64,000 bases of DNA from Toxoplasma gondii ME49 (taxonomy: Eukaryota; Apicomplexa; Conoidasida; Eucoccidiorida; Sarcocystidae): contig NC_031473.1 of NCBI RefSeq assembly GCF_000006565.2, positions 558,001 through 622,000 of the forward strand, read 5' to 3'. Under the pieces are notes generated by a model. That model was given only the letters and a program-made list of their open reading frames with translations, ran no database searches and had not been told where the DNA came from. The position numbers and the translations under genes are program-made. Shown here piece after piece: positions 46,101 through 58,582 of this stretch; positions within the stretch are counted from its first letter, which is position 1; the number at the start of each line of letters is the position of its first letter.

Positions 46101-48087
46101 GAGTCTCCGCCCGTGAAGGAGGAGCCTCGGCACTGCCGCTGAAACAGGCGCTGGGGGAGGGAGGAAGGGGGAGGATGGAGTCTGCAGGAGGGTGTTGAGG
46201 CGAGAGAAAAGGAGACGCCTGCGACGATGGAGAAGTTAACCGAGAACCACAGAGAGAAGAAGCAGAAGACTCTAGCCGACTACTCTTCGCACCTGCAGAG
46301 CGCTGCAGGCAGCTCGCACTCGAGGCCGACGAAGAGACAGAGGAGAGCGGCGAGAGCGAGAGAGTCAAAGACGGGGGAGAACGAGAGACGACCGAGGAAG
46401 AAGAGTCCAAAGAGGAAGAAACCGAATGAGAAGAAGTGGAAGAAAAACACGAAGAGTAAGAACAGGAAGAAGAGGTCTCCGAGCACTTGGACGGGTCCGA
46501 AGAATCCTCCGGTGGCGAACGAGACCCAGGCACTTCTGACAACGAGTACCATTGCCTTGGCTTTCGGTGCAGGAAGTCCTCAGTGCCTGGCGCTGAGATG
46601 CCGTCTCCCTCATCTCTCGAAAATGCCCCGTCGCTTCCGAACGTCGACAGGTGGAGGTTTGTCTCCGCGATGTTTCCCTTGTCTCTCCAACTGTCTCCCT
46701 CGTCGCCGCCATGTCTTCCGCGTCCTCCGCGTTGTTCGGCTGCTTCTCTGCCGCCCTTTTCTCCCTCGCGCCCGGACTCCTCCACCGACTTGCTTCTCTC
46801 CAGATTGCTCCGCCATTCCTTCTCCTCCCTTCTCCTCTCTGCATCCCTTCTGTCGAGGCAAGGAGACCGTGGCTCCGAATCTCGCGGCTGCCCGGGAGTC
46901 TCTCTGCGCCGCCCTCCGCCAACGTCCAGAGGCCGCGCGGCCATGCCGGAGGGCCCTCTGGTAGACGCGCCAGGCGACGCTTCAGAACGCGACAGAAGAT
47001 GCACGGAGAGAAAATCAAACACGCGAAACTGCTGCAGGCTGAAAGAAAAAACACAAACAGTTCAGCTCCACTCCAACTGAAATACAAACAAAAACGAACT
47101 ACACACATATATGCAAATTTGTATACATATACATATACATATATATATATATATCTAAAGTATATATAACTCAATACAAAAGAGAGAGTTCCTAACAGCA
47201 GCCAAATGCATCTACATATGCATATGTGTGTGTGTAGGAATACTGGTGCAGGTAAGTGGATTCCTGTATGCAGACTGTATATGTAGAATCAGTTGTTTTT
47301 GTTGCTGTTTTCATTTCCTTAAGATTTATTTCGTTTTTCGTCCAGGAGTGGCATTTATTGTCCTTGAGCAAATGAGAACTTTCCTTCTTGGTCGAGAGCG
47401 CGGTTCCACGCAGCCCGAAGCCTGACCGCGTCCTCACCGAGTCATCGCGGCCTCCGAGCGTCGCGCAGCGACTTGGACCAGCGCGTGGAGGTGAAACTCG
47501 CAGAGAAGAAAAAGGATTTTTTGCTTCGCCTCAGCGTCTCCCGTGCAAGTTTCTGTCTTATCAGACAGGCCTCTGAGGGACTGGTTGGAGGCGAAGGGCG
47601 AACAATAGGCGAGGAGAAAATGGAAGTAATGGAGGTCGACGAAGGCGGAGAGCGACGCCCCGGAGAAGCGTACAAGGGAGTGAGGAAGAGACAAAAGGCC
47701 TTGCTCGGCGTCGAGAAGCTGAAAAAGAAGAGCAGCGAGTCTCCTTTCTGTTTGTCGATCTTGCGACCTCGAATCGCACCAAAACGAGGCAGAGCTCAAC
47801 TCTCTCGTCCGATCCCCCTCTCCGCCCTCCTCTCTCACCGCTTCCAAATCGTCCAGGTTTCGCTCGTGTTCTCTTCCAGAACTCTGTCGCCTCAAGTGAT
47901 AGGTTCCGGCGCCTGTTAAATCGCTCGTCTGTGTCTCCGCCATTGCAGAGGAATTCGGAAAAGTTTCGCCTTCTCTGACGAAGGCCGTGAAGCACGCGGC
48001 GCTCCCCTCTGGCGGCAGCGGGAGCGCATCTGGTCTCCGGTTGCTACCGGCGCCAAGTTGACTTGTACATACTGAGGGTGGAGACAT
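34700..48087 (-). CDS. Giant protein kinase with phosphatase-like C-terminal region, 5 exons, ~3,929 aa
   Basis: Exons (minus): 48087-47438, 47038-45574, 45073-40699, 40337-40246, 39907-34700; phases agree. The kinase domain starts near residue 2160: IGTG|MYGSV glycine loop split by an intron, VAVKRV (Lys ~2183), FHEV helix C, HCDLKCDN catalytic loop (Asp ~2324), SDFG (~2460), RGTEVNKSPELL, ADIWALGC. All catalytic residues are present, so it is predicted active. About 130 residues are inserted between HCDLKCDN and DFG. Exons 1-2 contain helical, solenoid-like sequence (LVQVAARRSEAAMTRLQQFR across the junction). Beyond the kinase (~2900-3200), FVVDCRKPP, GGRVLLIDEEE and SIACAIALVM-type segments resemble a dual-specificity phosphatase fold without its HCx5R motif. 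Further on is a Cys-rich piece (CDDC...RCRICR, ~3628). The start at 48087 is the first suitable ATG, and an upstream exon is possible. The kinase call is firm; the accessory domains are tentative. Confidence 0.8.
39975..40130. repeat. TA/CATA microsatellite block
   Basis: Alternating TA with CACACA and CATACA interruptions in the kinase intron (39908-40245) that separates the exons for strand beta-3 and helix C. Confidence 0.85.
47106..47170. repeat. TA microsatellite
   Basis: Short TA-rich tract inside the kinase intron 47039-47437. Confidence 0.75.
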
Positions 48088-48994
48088 GCCCAGCAACTCC
48101 TGAGAGGCTCGCGAAGACGGCGGAGACAAAGAAAGAGGCGGGGAGGACCGGGGAGAAGAGAGGGAAGAAAGGCTTTTCGACGCATGTGCTGGAGACGGCG
48201 GCGAAGGCGACTGTCCAGCCTCGCAACTGAGGGAAGAGCGAGAGTCAGCAGAGAGAGCGACGCGTGGAGAGGAGAGAGAAGGGGATGGAACATTGCCCTG
48301 AACACTTGCGTTTCCTGAAGCGTCAGAGAGGGGAAACGCTGCCCGCGCTCGTCGGCGAGTCTCCTCTTCTTTCTGGGGGCGGAGCGGACGGGAGAAAGAC
48401 GCCAGGAGACACGCGTGGAGGACGGGGAGAAGGCGGTGAAGGACTCCAGAGGGCGGCGAGAAAAAAAAGCCAAGCCAGGCGACGAGTGCAGGGGTCGCAC
48501 AGTCCCGCAGGCTGCACAGGAAAGACGCAAACGGAGACAGAAACGTAGAAGGAAGAGAGAAACAGAGGAGAGGAAGGACGAACGCGAGAAACGGTGGGGA
48601 GAGAAGAGAGAATGAGAGAAGAGCTCACAGACAGGGAGAAATGACAGAAGCAGAAAGACTGAGAAGAAGCAACAAGAGGACAGCGAGCAAGAAGGAAAGA
48701 ATGAGCGTTAGAGAGGACGAGAGAAGAAAGCAACACGAAAAGGAGGGAAAAGGAGGTAAGAGAGAAAGCGACAAAGTAAATCGCGGGAGAAAGAGGTGAG
48801 GAGAAGTCGAGAGTCCGCCGGCGTCCAAAAAGCCTCCAGTGTTGGAGAGCACCCAGAAGGCCGCAGCGAGAAACGAAAGCGACGAATGGCGACAACAACG
48901 ACGAGACAGAGGTGGAGCACACGAGCGACAAGAGAGAAACAAAGTTACAACAACGTTGGGTACCAGAGAAAGGCAACATCACGTCAGTCCCTTA
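48088..48994. other. Intergenic region upstream of the giant kinase
   Basis: Lies between the stop of the MGASDSK gene (48995) and the modelled kinase start (48087), both minus. It is purine-rich on the plus strand and pyrimidine-rich on the gene strand. It may contain the kinase promoter, its 5' UTR or a missed 5' exon; the acceptor-like CTCTCAG just upstream of 48104 leaves that open. Confidence 0.5.
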
Positions 48995-51900
48995 CTACGC
49001 TTGATCGCGGTCCACCGAGGGAGACCAGAAAGAACGACGCTCGCTTCCTAGACACCGAAGAGAGCGTTTGTCACCCAAATCGTCTGCTTCTTCCACTCCA
49101 TGTGCTTCAGTTCCACTTTCTTCGGAGAATTCCTCATCGTCGGTTTCTTCTGTACTTCCTTTTCTGCTTTCGCTTCCTGTTTCGTCGGCGTTAGGGTCTT
49201 GGCGTTTCGCATGTTCTTCGAAATCCATGTCTCCTCCATCTGGTGAAGGGGAAGACCAAGGTGTCTCCGTCCCTGTCTCCGCCCGCCTCTCGCTCTTTCC
49301 GCGCAGTGACTCTCGCCGTCTGAGAAACGCGGCCCGGCCGGCATCCCTACACGCGTCCCTGAGAGAAAGGTTCGGTGTCTCCGAAGCTGAAGAAGCGGCC
49401 CGCACAGGCGCCTGCTGCCGTTCCGTTCCTGGTGGTTTTTGCGGCTCTCTCTCCGCGTCTCCGTCGCCTTCTCTCGCCGAGTCGAGAACGAACTGTCCAT
49501 GGCCATTCTTGCGGTCACAGGCGGCGGCGAGCCACGCAGTGAGGGCCGCGACGAACTCGATGGAGGCGCCCTGGGCCCGGGAGAGGCCGGCAAGGAAGCA
49601 GCGAGGAGCGCGTCCTGGCGGAGAAGCCCGGAGCCTCGGAGAGAGGAGGCCCAGGGGCGGCTCAGGGCAGGACCGAGTCGATGAAGACGGTGAAGAGGAC
49701 GGAAATTGGCTGTCTGTTCTTCTCGACTCGTCGAAAGGCAGCGAGAGCCTCACGAGGGAAGGCTGGAGAAGGAGGGAGATGAGAGAGGCGAGAGCGTCCT
49801 TCTTCGGCCCGCCTTGAATCTCATGTTCTCTGCCTCCTCGCAGTTCTTCACGCTTCCGGTCGCCTTCCTCTCCCAACTCGAGAGAGACGCCACTCATCTC
49901 GTTCTCCAGTTGCTCGCGCGAAGATGAAAGACCGCAAAGCTTCGAGTCGAAACCCTCATGGCGCTGCTGACCTTCCGTCCCTATACCCCAGTTACAAAAC
50001 CGTCGAGCATCGTTTCCTTCGTTCTCGGCGTTCACAAACTCTCCCACCGCTCTTCTCCCTTCTCGCCCCTCTCCTCTCTCCCCCGTCCTTTCTTTTTCTC
50101 TCTCCTCCTGGCTTCGTCCTTCGCTTCCTTCCCTTGTTCTTGCTCCTACTCCGTTCGCCGGACCTCTCTGGGGCTTTAAGTTCCTCGCACCGGGAGGGAG
50201 CTGCGGGGAGACCGCGCCGCGCCGCCGAGCAGAGGCGACAGGAGACAGGAGGGAACGTACAGTTTCCTTTTTTCGCCTTGAGTGCGAGCGTCGCGACGCT
50301 GATGAAGACACAAAAGCCGAAGGACCCCGACAGTTAGGGGAACGCGGGGACGGAGAGACAGGGAGGAGATCGAAGAGTCGAAGAAGGCGAAACGCAAGAA
50401 ACACGTAGCAGGGCGAGGAAGAGAGTGCACGAAGTAAACGTGACAAAAGAGAGAAAAAGGATGCCAGGAGAAGACAAGAAACCGGAAGAAAGGAGAACCT
50501 CCGGCAGCAAGTGCCTCCCGCCGGGTGCCCCTCTCCAGCTCCACGTCGAGGAAAAGGGAGGGGGAACGAGGATGAGGCATCCGCGACAGAAGGGGAGGAA
50601 AGACAGAGAGACTCAGAAGGCGAACAGCAAGGAGAGCAAGAGGAAGGAATGCACGATGAAGAACAAAGAGAGGAAGAGGAACAAGAGGACGAAGAACAAG
50701 AAGAGGCAGGACGAGAGAAGAAAGAAAGAGAGGGGCTACATCCGAAAAGAAGATCGGAAATGCTCGCGAAAGAGGGTCCCAAAAGGCGGACGATGGAGGC
50801 GGCAGTGTGAGGCGATTCGCCACAGAGTTGGAGGTACTGTGAGGTGAGATGAAGAAGGTGGGCGAGAGAAGAGAGATGAAAAAGGAGAACATCGGCATCT
50901 CTGCAATCGCCTTCACGCGCGGTGTGGCCTCTCGTTTCTCCCTGCTCGGCAGCTGAGGCGTCGGGGCTCTGAGAAGCGCAGCCTTTTGCCTCTCGCACAT
51001 CCCCGGAAGAAGAGAAATTTGAAGGCCAGCGACGAGACTCGAATGAGCTAGGCGCCGGCGAGCAACCTGACGGACCGCGTCTACACCACTGTCCCCTCCG
51101 CATGGTCTTCAGGTGCCTCCTGAGTTCGCTTCTTACTGTGATAAGAAAAGCATCACACCTACCATCGTCATCATCTGCATCTTGGCTGCTTTCTTTTGTT
51201 ACTCCGTCGCCTAACCTTTTTCCTCGAGTTCCCTCCCAGCCCCCCTGCCTTCCTCTCTCGTCGCAAACTGCATCACCTGCCTCAAACCTTTCAAGGTGTT
51301 CAGCGCGTCTGTTCGTTCCCCTTCCTTCAAAGTCGGACGCGTTTTTCTGTCTCTCTGTCTCTTTTGCAGTGAACTTCACGAGTCGCTGCAAGCGCAGAGA
51401 AGCCACTGCAGGCTGGGAGAAGACAGCGCGAAGCTGGATGTGCAGAGACACCCATCGCCAGACGCATCGCTTCATTTCTGTGTCAAGCCCACGAAGAGCC
51501 CGGCTCTGGTGTTTGACTCCTGAAGTGAGTAAAGATCCACACAGTGCATGCGACCTCTCTGGCCCTGCTTCTCTCTCGCCTGCTCCCGGTCTACAGTCGG
51601 GAGAGACCCGCCGCGGACGCGCCGCTGGCTGTGGGGAACGAAGTGCCTCCGCCGAGGAAAGCGGCGCAGTGGGGACGCCCGGGGCAGAAAGAGGTCCCAG
51701 AGGCCCAGACGGCGACCGAGAAGTCACGAGAGAAGAATGCAGACCCGGTCGGACAGGCGGGGAAGAACGAGAGGAAGAAGGAGGAGTTCGTGAGAGGGCC
51801 GGAAACGGAAGAAGGACATGCGTGATTTGCGAGGCGACTTCAGCTGTCCAGACAGTTGGGAGCAACACATTCTCTTTCTCGAGGAATCCCTCTTGTCCCT

Positions 51901-54900
51901 GCGCATGCACTGTCGCCTTGTTTTGAAGTCGCGTTGCCCTTCGGAGAAACAGACAGACGGGGAAAACGACTTGTCTCAGTGAGACTGTCACCGAAGCAGA
52001 AACCGAAACGCGGCGTCCCCCCTTGGCTTCTTCGCACGAGCACCTGCCTGTCTTGTTCTGCTCGTTTCTCACAGCGGTCCCCTGTTCTAAGTCCCTTTCT
52101 GGAATTCCCTCGGCTTCGGTGCCCTCGAGCGTTGTTCCTCCACTGTCCCCGCGAGTCTCTTCTCCGGCCTCTGCTCCAGCTTCTGGTATCTCTGCATGCA
52201 GCTGCGGATCTGTTTGGAGAAGCTCGACCGCAAGAGCGATGGGGAGGGCCTGCTTCACCGCCTCCAGGAGCCCCAGCGTATCGCCGAGCTCTCGCGTCCG
52301 AGGAGACTCGGAGCCACCTCGGCTCTGCGGCTTGTGTCCCTCGTGAAGGAGACAGTGTCCAAACGTTCGGGGCTCTGAGGTTCTTGTTGGTGAGGCGCCG
52401 CACACAGGGGGGCTCCTGGGGCCTGAAGAAGCAAGCGAAGAAGAAGAAAGGCTCCGACCGGGAAGAACTGAAAGAACCTCAAGGGCAGAGACATAACGAT
52501 ACGAAATGTAGCAACACAAGATGTCCAAGGCGGCTATCACGGCTCGCTCAGTTGCCCATAACCTGTACAAGTCACTGAAAGGAGTCTCCGTTCCAGGGTT
52601 GTCTTCCCCGTCTCCGTCGTGAATATTCGCGCGGGTGTTGCTTTGTTCTTCTCCTCGCTTTCCGACTTGATGGGGAGAGGCTGACGGCGTCTCGCCCACT
52701 CTGCGCAGTGAAGTCCGTGCGGCCGAGGCCGGAGCGCAGAGCCGAGGAGACAACGTTCTTCGAAGCTTGTGGACCGCCGCTAGTTGGGCTCCAAGGAACG
52801 GGAAGACACGGGCCCGCGTGCCGGCGAGCAGGGCCTCAAGAAAGGTTTCCGACGTTCTGAGGCGACAAGCGGGAAGACATGAACACCCGGCGAAGCGAGA
52901 CGAATTGCCTCCAATAATCAAAAAGGTCGAGCTGCAGCGCCACAGACGAACTCGTGAAGACCTCGAAACAGGACAGGGGACGCACCCCCAGACAGAAGGC
53001 AGAGGAACTGGCAGGGGTGAGCTAGGGAGGCGCGGGCGCGAAAGGGAAGACGGAAGACACAGAAGAAAACGCGAATGACTCCACGACGGGAAGACGCGAC
53101 TCTCAGATTCGAGACGAAGTCTAGAGGCATGAAGGAATCCAGGGAGGAAACGAAGCAGAGAGATGCGCACCGCGTGCAATAATAACGGGTGCTTTAGGAA
53201 CTGGATCGAACGCGAGTGGAGACGCCAAGAAGTAGACGAAAGACTCGAGAAGCAGGAGAACGTAAGAAACGAAAAAAGGTCTGGAGACTCACGTGAGCAG
53301 GAGAGGGAGAAGCGCCGCCGCCCTCCAGTTTGACGGATCGCGCCGAAGTCGGTGCAGCCAGCTCTCAAAGAAAAGCCTAGCGAAATAAACAAACATCGAG
53401 GAAACGTGTGACACGGAGGTCATGGGTTCCGACGAGAGAAACAAAGGTGCAAGCACAAGTGCCGACCTGATAACGTTTACCTTCGCTACGCTCTGCCCAG
53501 GCCAGAGATCTCGGATCAGATAAACAACTGATGTGAATGGCTAAGCGACGAGTCGAGCGCGCAGTGTGGACGCTCAAGACGGAGCGGTAGAGACGTCAGA
53601 CGCGGAGGGCGGAGAGCGCGGCGCCGTAGATGGAGAACGCAGAAAAAGGAAGCATACAAACCTGGATCGAAAGGGGTGTCTCCGTATTGGACGGATGAGG
53701 GAGACACCCGAGTAGAAAACACGAAGAGGGGAGGTGGAGACAGCAGAAGACTCGCTGACGTCGAGCTCAGAGCAAAGCAACCTACAGTGAGAGATGTCGC
53801 GGACTCCTCTGGACCATCAGTGTAAGGAGAAGCACGACGAGAAGATGCGCGACAGAGAATCCTTCATTGCCTTCTCTGTCTTCGCCTCTGAAGTCGAACG
53901 CGTCCTCCACGTTCGTCTCTTCGCCTTCCTCGACGTCTTCATCTGTCTCTTCTGCACTTTGTTTTTCCACCTGAGTCGCGGGCGGAGAGCGCAAGATCGC
54001 CAGATCGGTCAGGAGAAGGTCGGCCACCCATGAGAGAAGAGACAGAAACAACGCCCCCCCACCAGCCTCCCCAGAAGAAACCCTGGGGCCCCTAGAAGCG
54101 TCACTTGGGTCCCCACACTTGATCTCTCTCGAACAAGCAGACGAAAAAGTGGAAGAAGACGGAGAACACGGAGAAAAGAAGGAAGTCGAAGACGAGGAAG
54201 ACGAAGGCGAGCAGAAGAAAAAAGCAGAGGAAGACGAATGACCGAAGGGAGAACCAGAGACGGACTCGGACGTCTCCCCTCGCGACCTCTGGCTCTCTTT
54301 CTCATTTGGTCTAAGATTCGACGGAGACTTTCGTCTCCTGGGCAGGCAGAGGGACGAGAAAAAAGCTAGAGAGCAGCGGAGCTCCTCCAACAACGCAGCG
54401 AGCGAGACGAGGAATGCGCGACATCCAGGCCACCCACCCAAGGCCTTCAGGGTCTCCTTTTCGACACAAAGAGATACACAAGACGCTTGTGAGGACAAAG
54501 GATCGGTTTCTTTCTCCCGACAACGGCTCGGACAAGAAGAATGGCCTCTCCATCCTGCGCCTGTCCGAAACTGCTCTTCCGAAGAAGAGCAGCTTACGCT
54601 ATCAGGTGGCTCGTTTCTTCTCTTGCTGTGTCCACCGTCCAAGACCTCGTTTTGAACGAAATTCTTCTCGGCTGTGACCGTCTTCCCGGCTCCTGAGACC
54701 CGCGTGCTGTGCGCGCATGCAGGGAGGAGCTTTGCGGGAGCAGACACGGCGCCCTCTGTCTCCCGGAGGGGGGACGACTGCAGAGGATACACGCGAACAG
54801 ACGCAGTCTCTCCTGGCGCAGAGCGGGGAGACGCAAACGAAGAAGCAGGTTCAGACAGGGGGCAAGAAGATGAACAAGACGTCGACGAAGAGGAAGAGGA

Positions 54901-55785
54901 ACATGAGAAAGAGGCACAACCGGAGAAGGACGAAGAGGCCGAAGTCGAAGAACGAGACCCCGAAGAAAAGGGAAAAGCTGGAGAAGAAGAGGTACACGAA
55001 GTAGAAGTGAAGGACGAAGACGACGAAAGGCGGAGTTGAGAAATTACAAAGGGATCAGAGACAGTTTGACTTCTGGGACATCGGAGGCGGGCGCGAAGGT
55101 GAAGCCGCAACGGCCTGCCTGGGTCTGCTTCGGTGACAACAGGAACATCCCCATGTTTCCTTCTTGTCTCCAGCTCCCTCTCTTGGTCTCTTTTTCTCGC
55201 GGCGCTCCCAACTTGCCGTCCTTCTTGACAGCGCCCGAACAATGCGTCGCTCTCGTTTCTGCCTCTTGTGCTCACAGTTGCTTCTCCTCTACTTTCGTCT
55301 GCTTCTTCTTTCTCGGCCTTGTTACTTGCTGTGTGTCCACGGACATCTCTTTGGTGGTTGTTTGCCCGCCTGTGAGAAGTCAGCGCGAGCGATCCCTCTC
55401 TTCCGGCTTGTCTCTCCTCCGGAATGTTCGGGACATACAAGAGAACGAGAGGCCAGGAAGCTTCGTGCCTCCGCAAGAGCTTCTCGGCGTCAGCGTCGGA
55501 GAGGTGATACACGTAAAAGGAGTCGTCCGTGTTTTCTTTCTTCCACTTGAAAACGCTTTCTTCCTCTCCACAGTGAGGACCCGGTGGCGAGCGAGACGAG
55601 TCGCTCGGTCTCGCAGTGGGAGAACAAGAAAGGGGGAAAGAAACGACAGGAGAAGCGGCAGGCCGGGGGGGGAGAGAGCGGGCGGGATCGCACCGGATCA
55701 CTGCTAAAGGAAGTCCGTGAGGATTGAAGTCGGGAGACGGAAGGAGAGGAAAAGAAGGACCCGCCTTTGAATCGCTCGCCCCCAT
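48995..55785 (-). CDS. Large hypothetical protein, predicted N-myristoylated (MGASDSK), 3 exons, ~1,981 aa
   Basis: Exons (minus): 55785-53786, 53376-53293, 52856-48995. Junction phases are 2/2 and the total is divisible by three. The start is the first ATG in a good context (CACTATGG). MGASDSK fits the N-myristoylation rule (Gly2, Ser at position 6), suggesting membrane attachment. Exon 2 encodes LFFESWLHRLRRDPSNW, which only reads sensibly in the frame dictated by the flanking splice sites. Several helical, hydrophobic segments suggest an alpha-solenoid: ERAVIAALDILCCYISYRY, LLEAVKQALPIALAVELLQ, ADVLLFHLSSLAHLLHLTSQ, IEFVAALTAWLAAACD. They are separated by long Ser-, Arg- and Glu-rich inserts, and the last ~100 residues are acidic. 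Human dymeclin and HID1 also begin with an MG myristoylation site and are helical, but no convincing motif match was found, so no function is assigned. Confidence 0.7.
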
Positions 55786-58582
55786 AGTGGCTGGCGCCAA
55801 GCAGACGAGTGAGACAGAGCTGCGGAAGAGACTTAACGACGAAAGAGCGAGAATGGCGTCTCGACGGCAGGTCTGTGCTGGACAGCTACTAGAGCAGAGG
55901 GAGAAGCGGGCGATATCGAGGTCGCCGAAAGGCAGAAAAAACAATCTCCAGAAAGGAGGGATCGGGACCGAACACAAGAGAATCGAGTTTCAGACAACAT
56001 CGGCGTAAGCTGTCTCGGGGAGAACCTGCCGGGTGAGAAGACAGCGGGGAAACGCGGAGCGTGGCGTCGGGGAGAAGCATTTAATGGAAGCCGGGGGCAA
56101 CATTGTAGGCTTTTTTATGTCTAAAATGAAACTGAAAAAAAAGAGACCCAAGACGTCTCTCTCGTCTCAACTCTCCACGCTCGCTCAGACGCACACCGGA
56201 ACAGCCCTCGCTGCAGCGGGAAACGCCTTTGTTTTTCGTTTCTTCGTGAGATTCAGGTAGTGGCATTTTCTCTAAAAATCCCGCTAGTCAGACAGATCCG
56301 CAATTGAAGCGACCGCTTCCTCGTGTGCACGCCACGCGACCAAAGGTAGAAGCGTAAAAACAATTCAGGCTGACGGCCGTTACACCGCCGCAGACTGTTT
56401 TCGGCGCCTTCTGCGGGTCGTCTGGAGAACTCCATGAGAAAAAAAGAAAAGAAAGAAAAAGCAAGAGGGGCAGACAGCAGACGCGGTCCTCGAGGTCGAG
56501 TCTGGGTCTCGCTCTCTCCACTTCCCAGCCACACACCCACGCATTGTCGATGTCTGGAGACTTTGCTCGACTTCCTCGATGCTCTCTGTCGCGGTTCTCG
56601 AGGAGTCCTCTTGAACGGTAGCGAATTAAACAAAGGGGCACCTTTTCTTCTGCCTTGTTCATTTTCGCGCGTTTCTGTCGTTTGCTCTGTGCCCTCTAAC
56701 GAGCGAAGGGTTCTTTCTCGAAGGAGGAGCAGCAAGCGACGGGAGGGCACACAGCGTTTCACTGAGCTTCGAGAGCAGTAGAGAAATATGCACGAAGACA
56801 TGATTGCTTTTGCCTTGGCTTTCCCGTCGGCTCTTTTTCTCGTCTGGGCTTTTCCTGCCCTACCTCTCAAGATTCGCGAGTTCGCAGTTCATGTGCCGCG
56901 TGACCTTCTAGCCAGGACTCTCCTTGAGCCCCAGAACTTCCGCCTTTTCTGAGGTTGTGGCGCGTCTTCTCTCAGTGTCCTTCTGTCGAGAGACGCGATG
57001 GCGGCGTCGACGCTGGGTATTTCTGCTTTTTCTCCCAAACGGAACTATAATCAGACACTTCAGGGCTACGATCTATCGTCATGAATTCCGGCTTGTGGTT
57101 GTGTGGTGTTTTTGTCTGTTTTCCCGTCGATTTGTGGTATCCTGCTCTTTTGAACGGGCGACCCCCGAATATAAGCCGAGTTCTCCCTCGCGGTCCCGTT
57201 GCCTCAAAGAGGTCAAGGGTGCCGCCGCAGAAACGCAGAGCCCTCTCCCCTGTGAGGCTCGTTCGCCCAACTCCCTCAACTGGTGAGAAGGAAATTTCTG
57301 GAAGGCTTTCGTTTCCTGTGTGTGAGATAAATTAGAAGGAGCAGTCACGGAACACAGAACCGGAGAGCCAACGAAAGCGCAAAAGCCGGCACACTCCCGT
57401 TTCCGCGGGCACACACCTTGCAAACAGCCGTCAGCAAGGGCCGGTGCGCGGCCCTTGCCATGCGAGTGTCGATCTGGCATCTTCTCGTATAAAAAGAGCG
57501 ATGGAGAAAACGAACTTGAGGCAAATGCGAAGCCAATTTCGTTTGTTTTAATCAGTTGCGCGCGAGAGGAAGTTCTCCCGGCCTCAAATGCCGGGTGCCC
57601 TGTCCGCTTTTCGCAGCTTAGCCAGTGCTCTCGGCGCGCGTCCCTGTCAAAGTGACCCGGCTTTTTGCTCGCAGTTTTTTGGGCTTTTCCTCGGCGAAAA
57701 CACCTGTATTTCTTTACCGAGCTTCACTTGGGATAACCGGGGAAGGCGATGACTTGCACGCCGAATCGCAGGAACGAGCTCGCCTGATAAGCAGTCCGCG
57801 ACAAGGTTCTTGTTCATGCCAGACCTGTGGCTGTTTGCGACCGAGGAGAAGTGCCTCCGATTCCGGTTGGGTTCGCAGCTCTTCTCTCGCAATTCATCCA
57901 CAGCCAGCTCTAATCGGCGTAAGGAGGCACCGAAGACCAAGTGCACAGCGCTCGTCTTGTAGAGCGCGGCCTTCCAAGCTTGTCAGGCTTCTCTTTTTCC
58001 CCGTTCAGCGGCGCACCTCGGTAGCAACCACACAGACAAAGCAACCACTGAGGGTTTCGTATCGAGGCGGCTGTTCCCAGAGGGAACGCTGGATTTCTTC
58101 GGCGCTCCTCCACTTCACGAGGCGATTTCGAGCGCTTCGAGCACGTCGCGGGCGTTCTTGCCTCGCCGTCTCCTCACTCGATGATGACTGCCCCCTCTGT
58201 TGGATTTGCTCCAGTCCGTCTTTCGGAAGAAATCCAGGAGACAGTGTCAGTGGTGGAAACTTGCGGCCTCACCGGTTAGACGGTTCTGTCGAACCCACTC
58301 ACGTTCCTCTCGCGTGTATCTCTGTGTCGACAATCGCCTCTGTCGCCTTCTCCGTTCTCTATCCTCTCTGCATCTCTTAATTTTCTGATTTGCTCCATTC
58401 TGGTGCTTCGCGAGCCCACGCAGCTCCGCGCTTCGTCTCCCCGCTTTGCCTCTCTCTCCTCAACTCGTCCGCAATTCGATTTCTACGTCCCAACCTCTCT
58501 GTGTCGTGGGATAGAAGCCTCACACTCCTCTCGCTTATCTCGTCCGTCGTCCGTCAATCTGCGTTTCTTTCGAGAATCAACC
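55786..58582. promoter_or_regulatory. Divergent intergenic region, candidate bidirectional promoter
   Basis: 2.8 kb between two genes transcribed away from each other (starts at 55785 minus and 58583 plus). It must contain both promoters and 5' UTRs. One AGAGACG element, matching the WGAGACG motif described for Toxoplasma promoters, lies at 56989-56995. A GC-rich hairpin lies at 57434-57458. Open frames at 56870-56253 (minus) and 57625-58380 (plus) lack recognisable protein features. The pyrimidine-rich DNA just before 58583 looks like 5' UTR. Confidence 0.5.
57434..57458. other. GC-rich inverted repeat (10-bp arms, 5-nt loop)
   Basis: GCAAGGGCCG and CGGCCCTTGC are exact reverse complements separated by GTGCG. 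The hairpin is about 1.1 kb upstream of the plus-strand start codon at 58583 and could form in DNA or in a 5' UTR transcript. Confidence 0.65.

Noticed and set aside
48323..48982. 219-codon minus-strand frame just upstream of the kinase
   Set aside because: Pyrimidine-rich Ser/Leu/Phe sequence without an ATG context or motif; it could be 5' UTR, and no splice phase links it convincingly to kinase exon 1.
56253..56870. 205-codon minus-strand open frame in the divergent spacer
   Set aside because: No recognisable domain; the sequence alternates basic and Ser-rich runs typical of non-coding CT/GA-rich DNA, and it would sit in the promoter region of the MGASDSK gene.
57625..58380. 251-codon plus-strand open frame upstream of 58583
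   Set aside because: It starts with GTG and ends before the strong ATG at 58583; more likely 5' UTR or promoter DNA of that gene.
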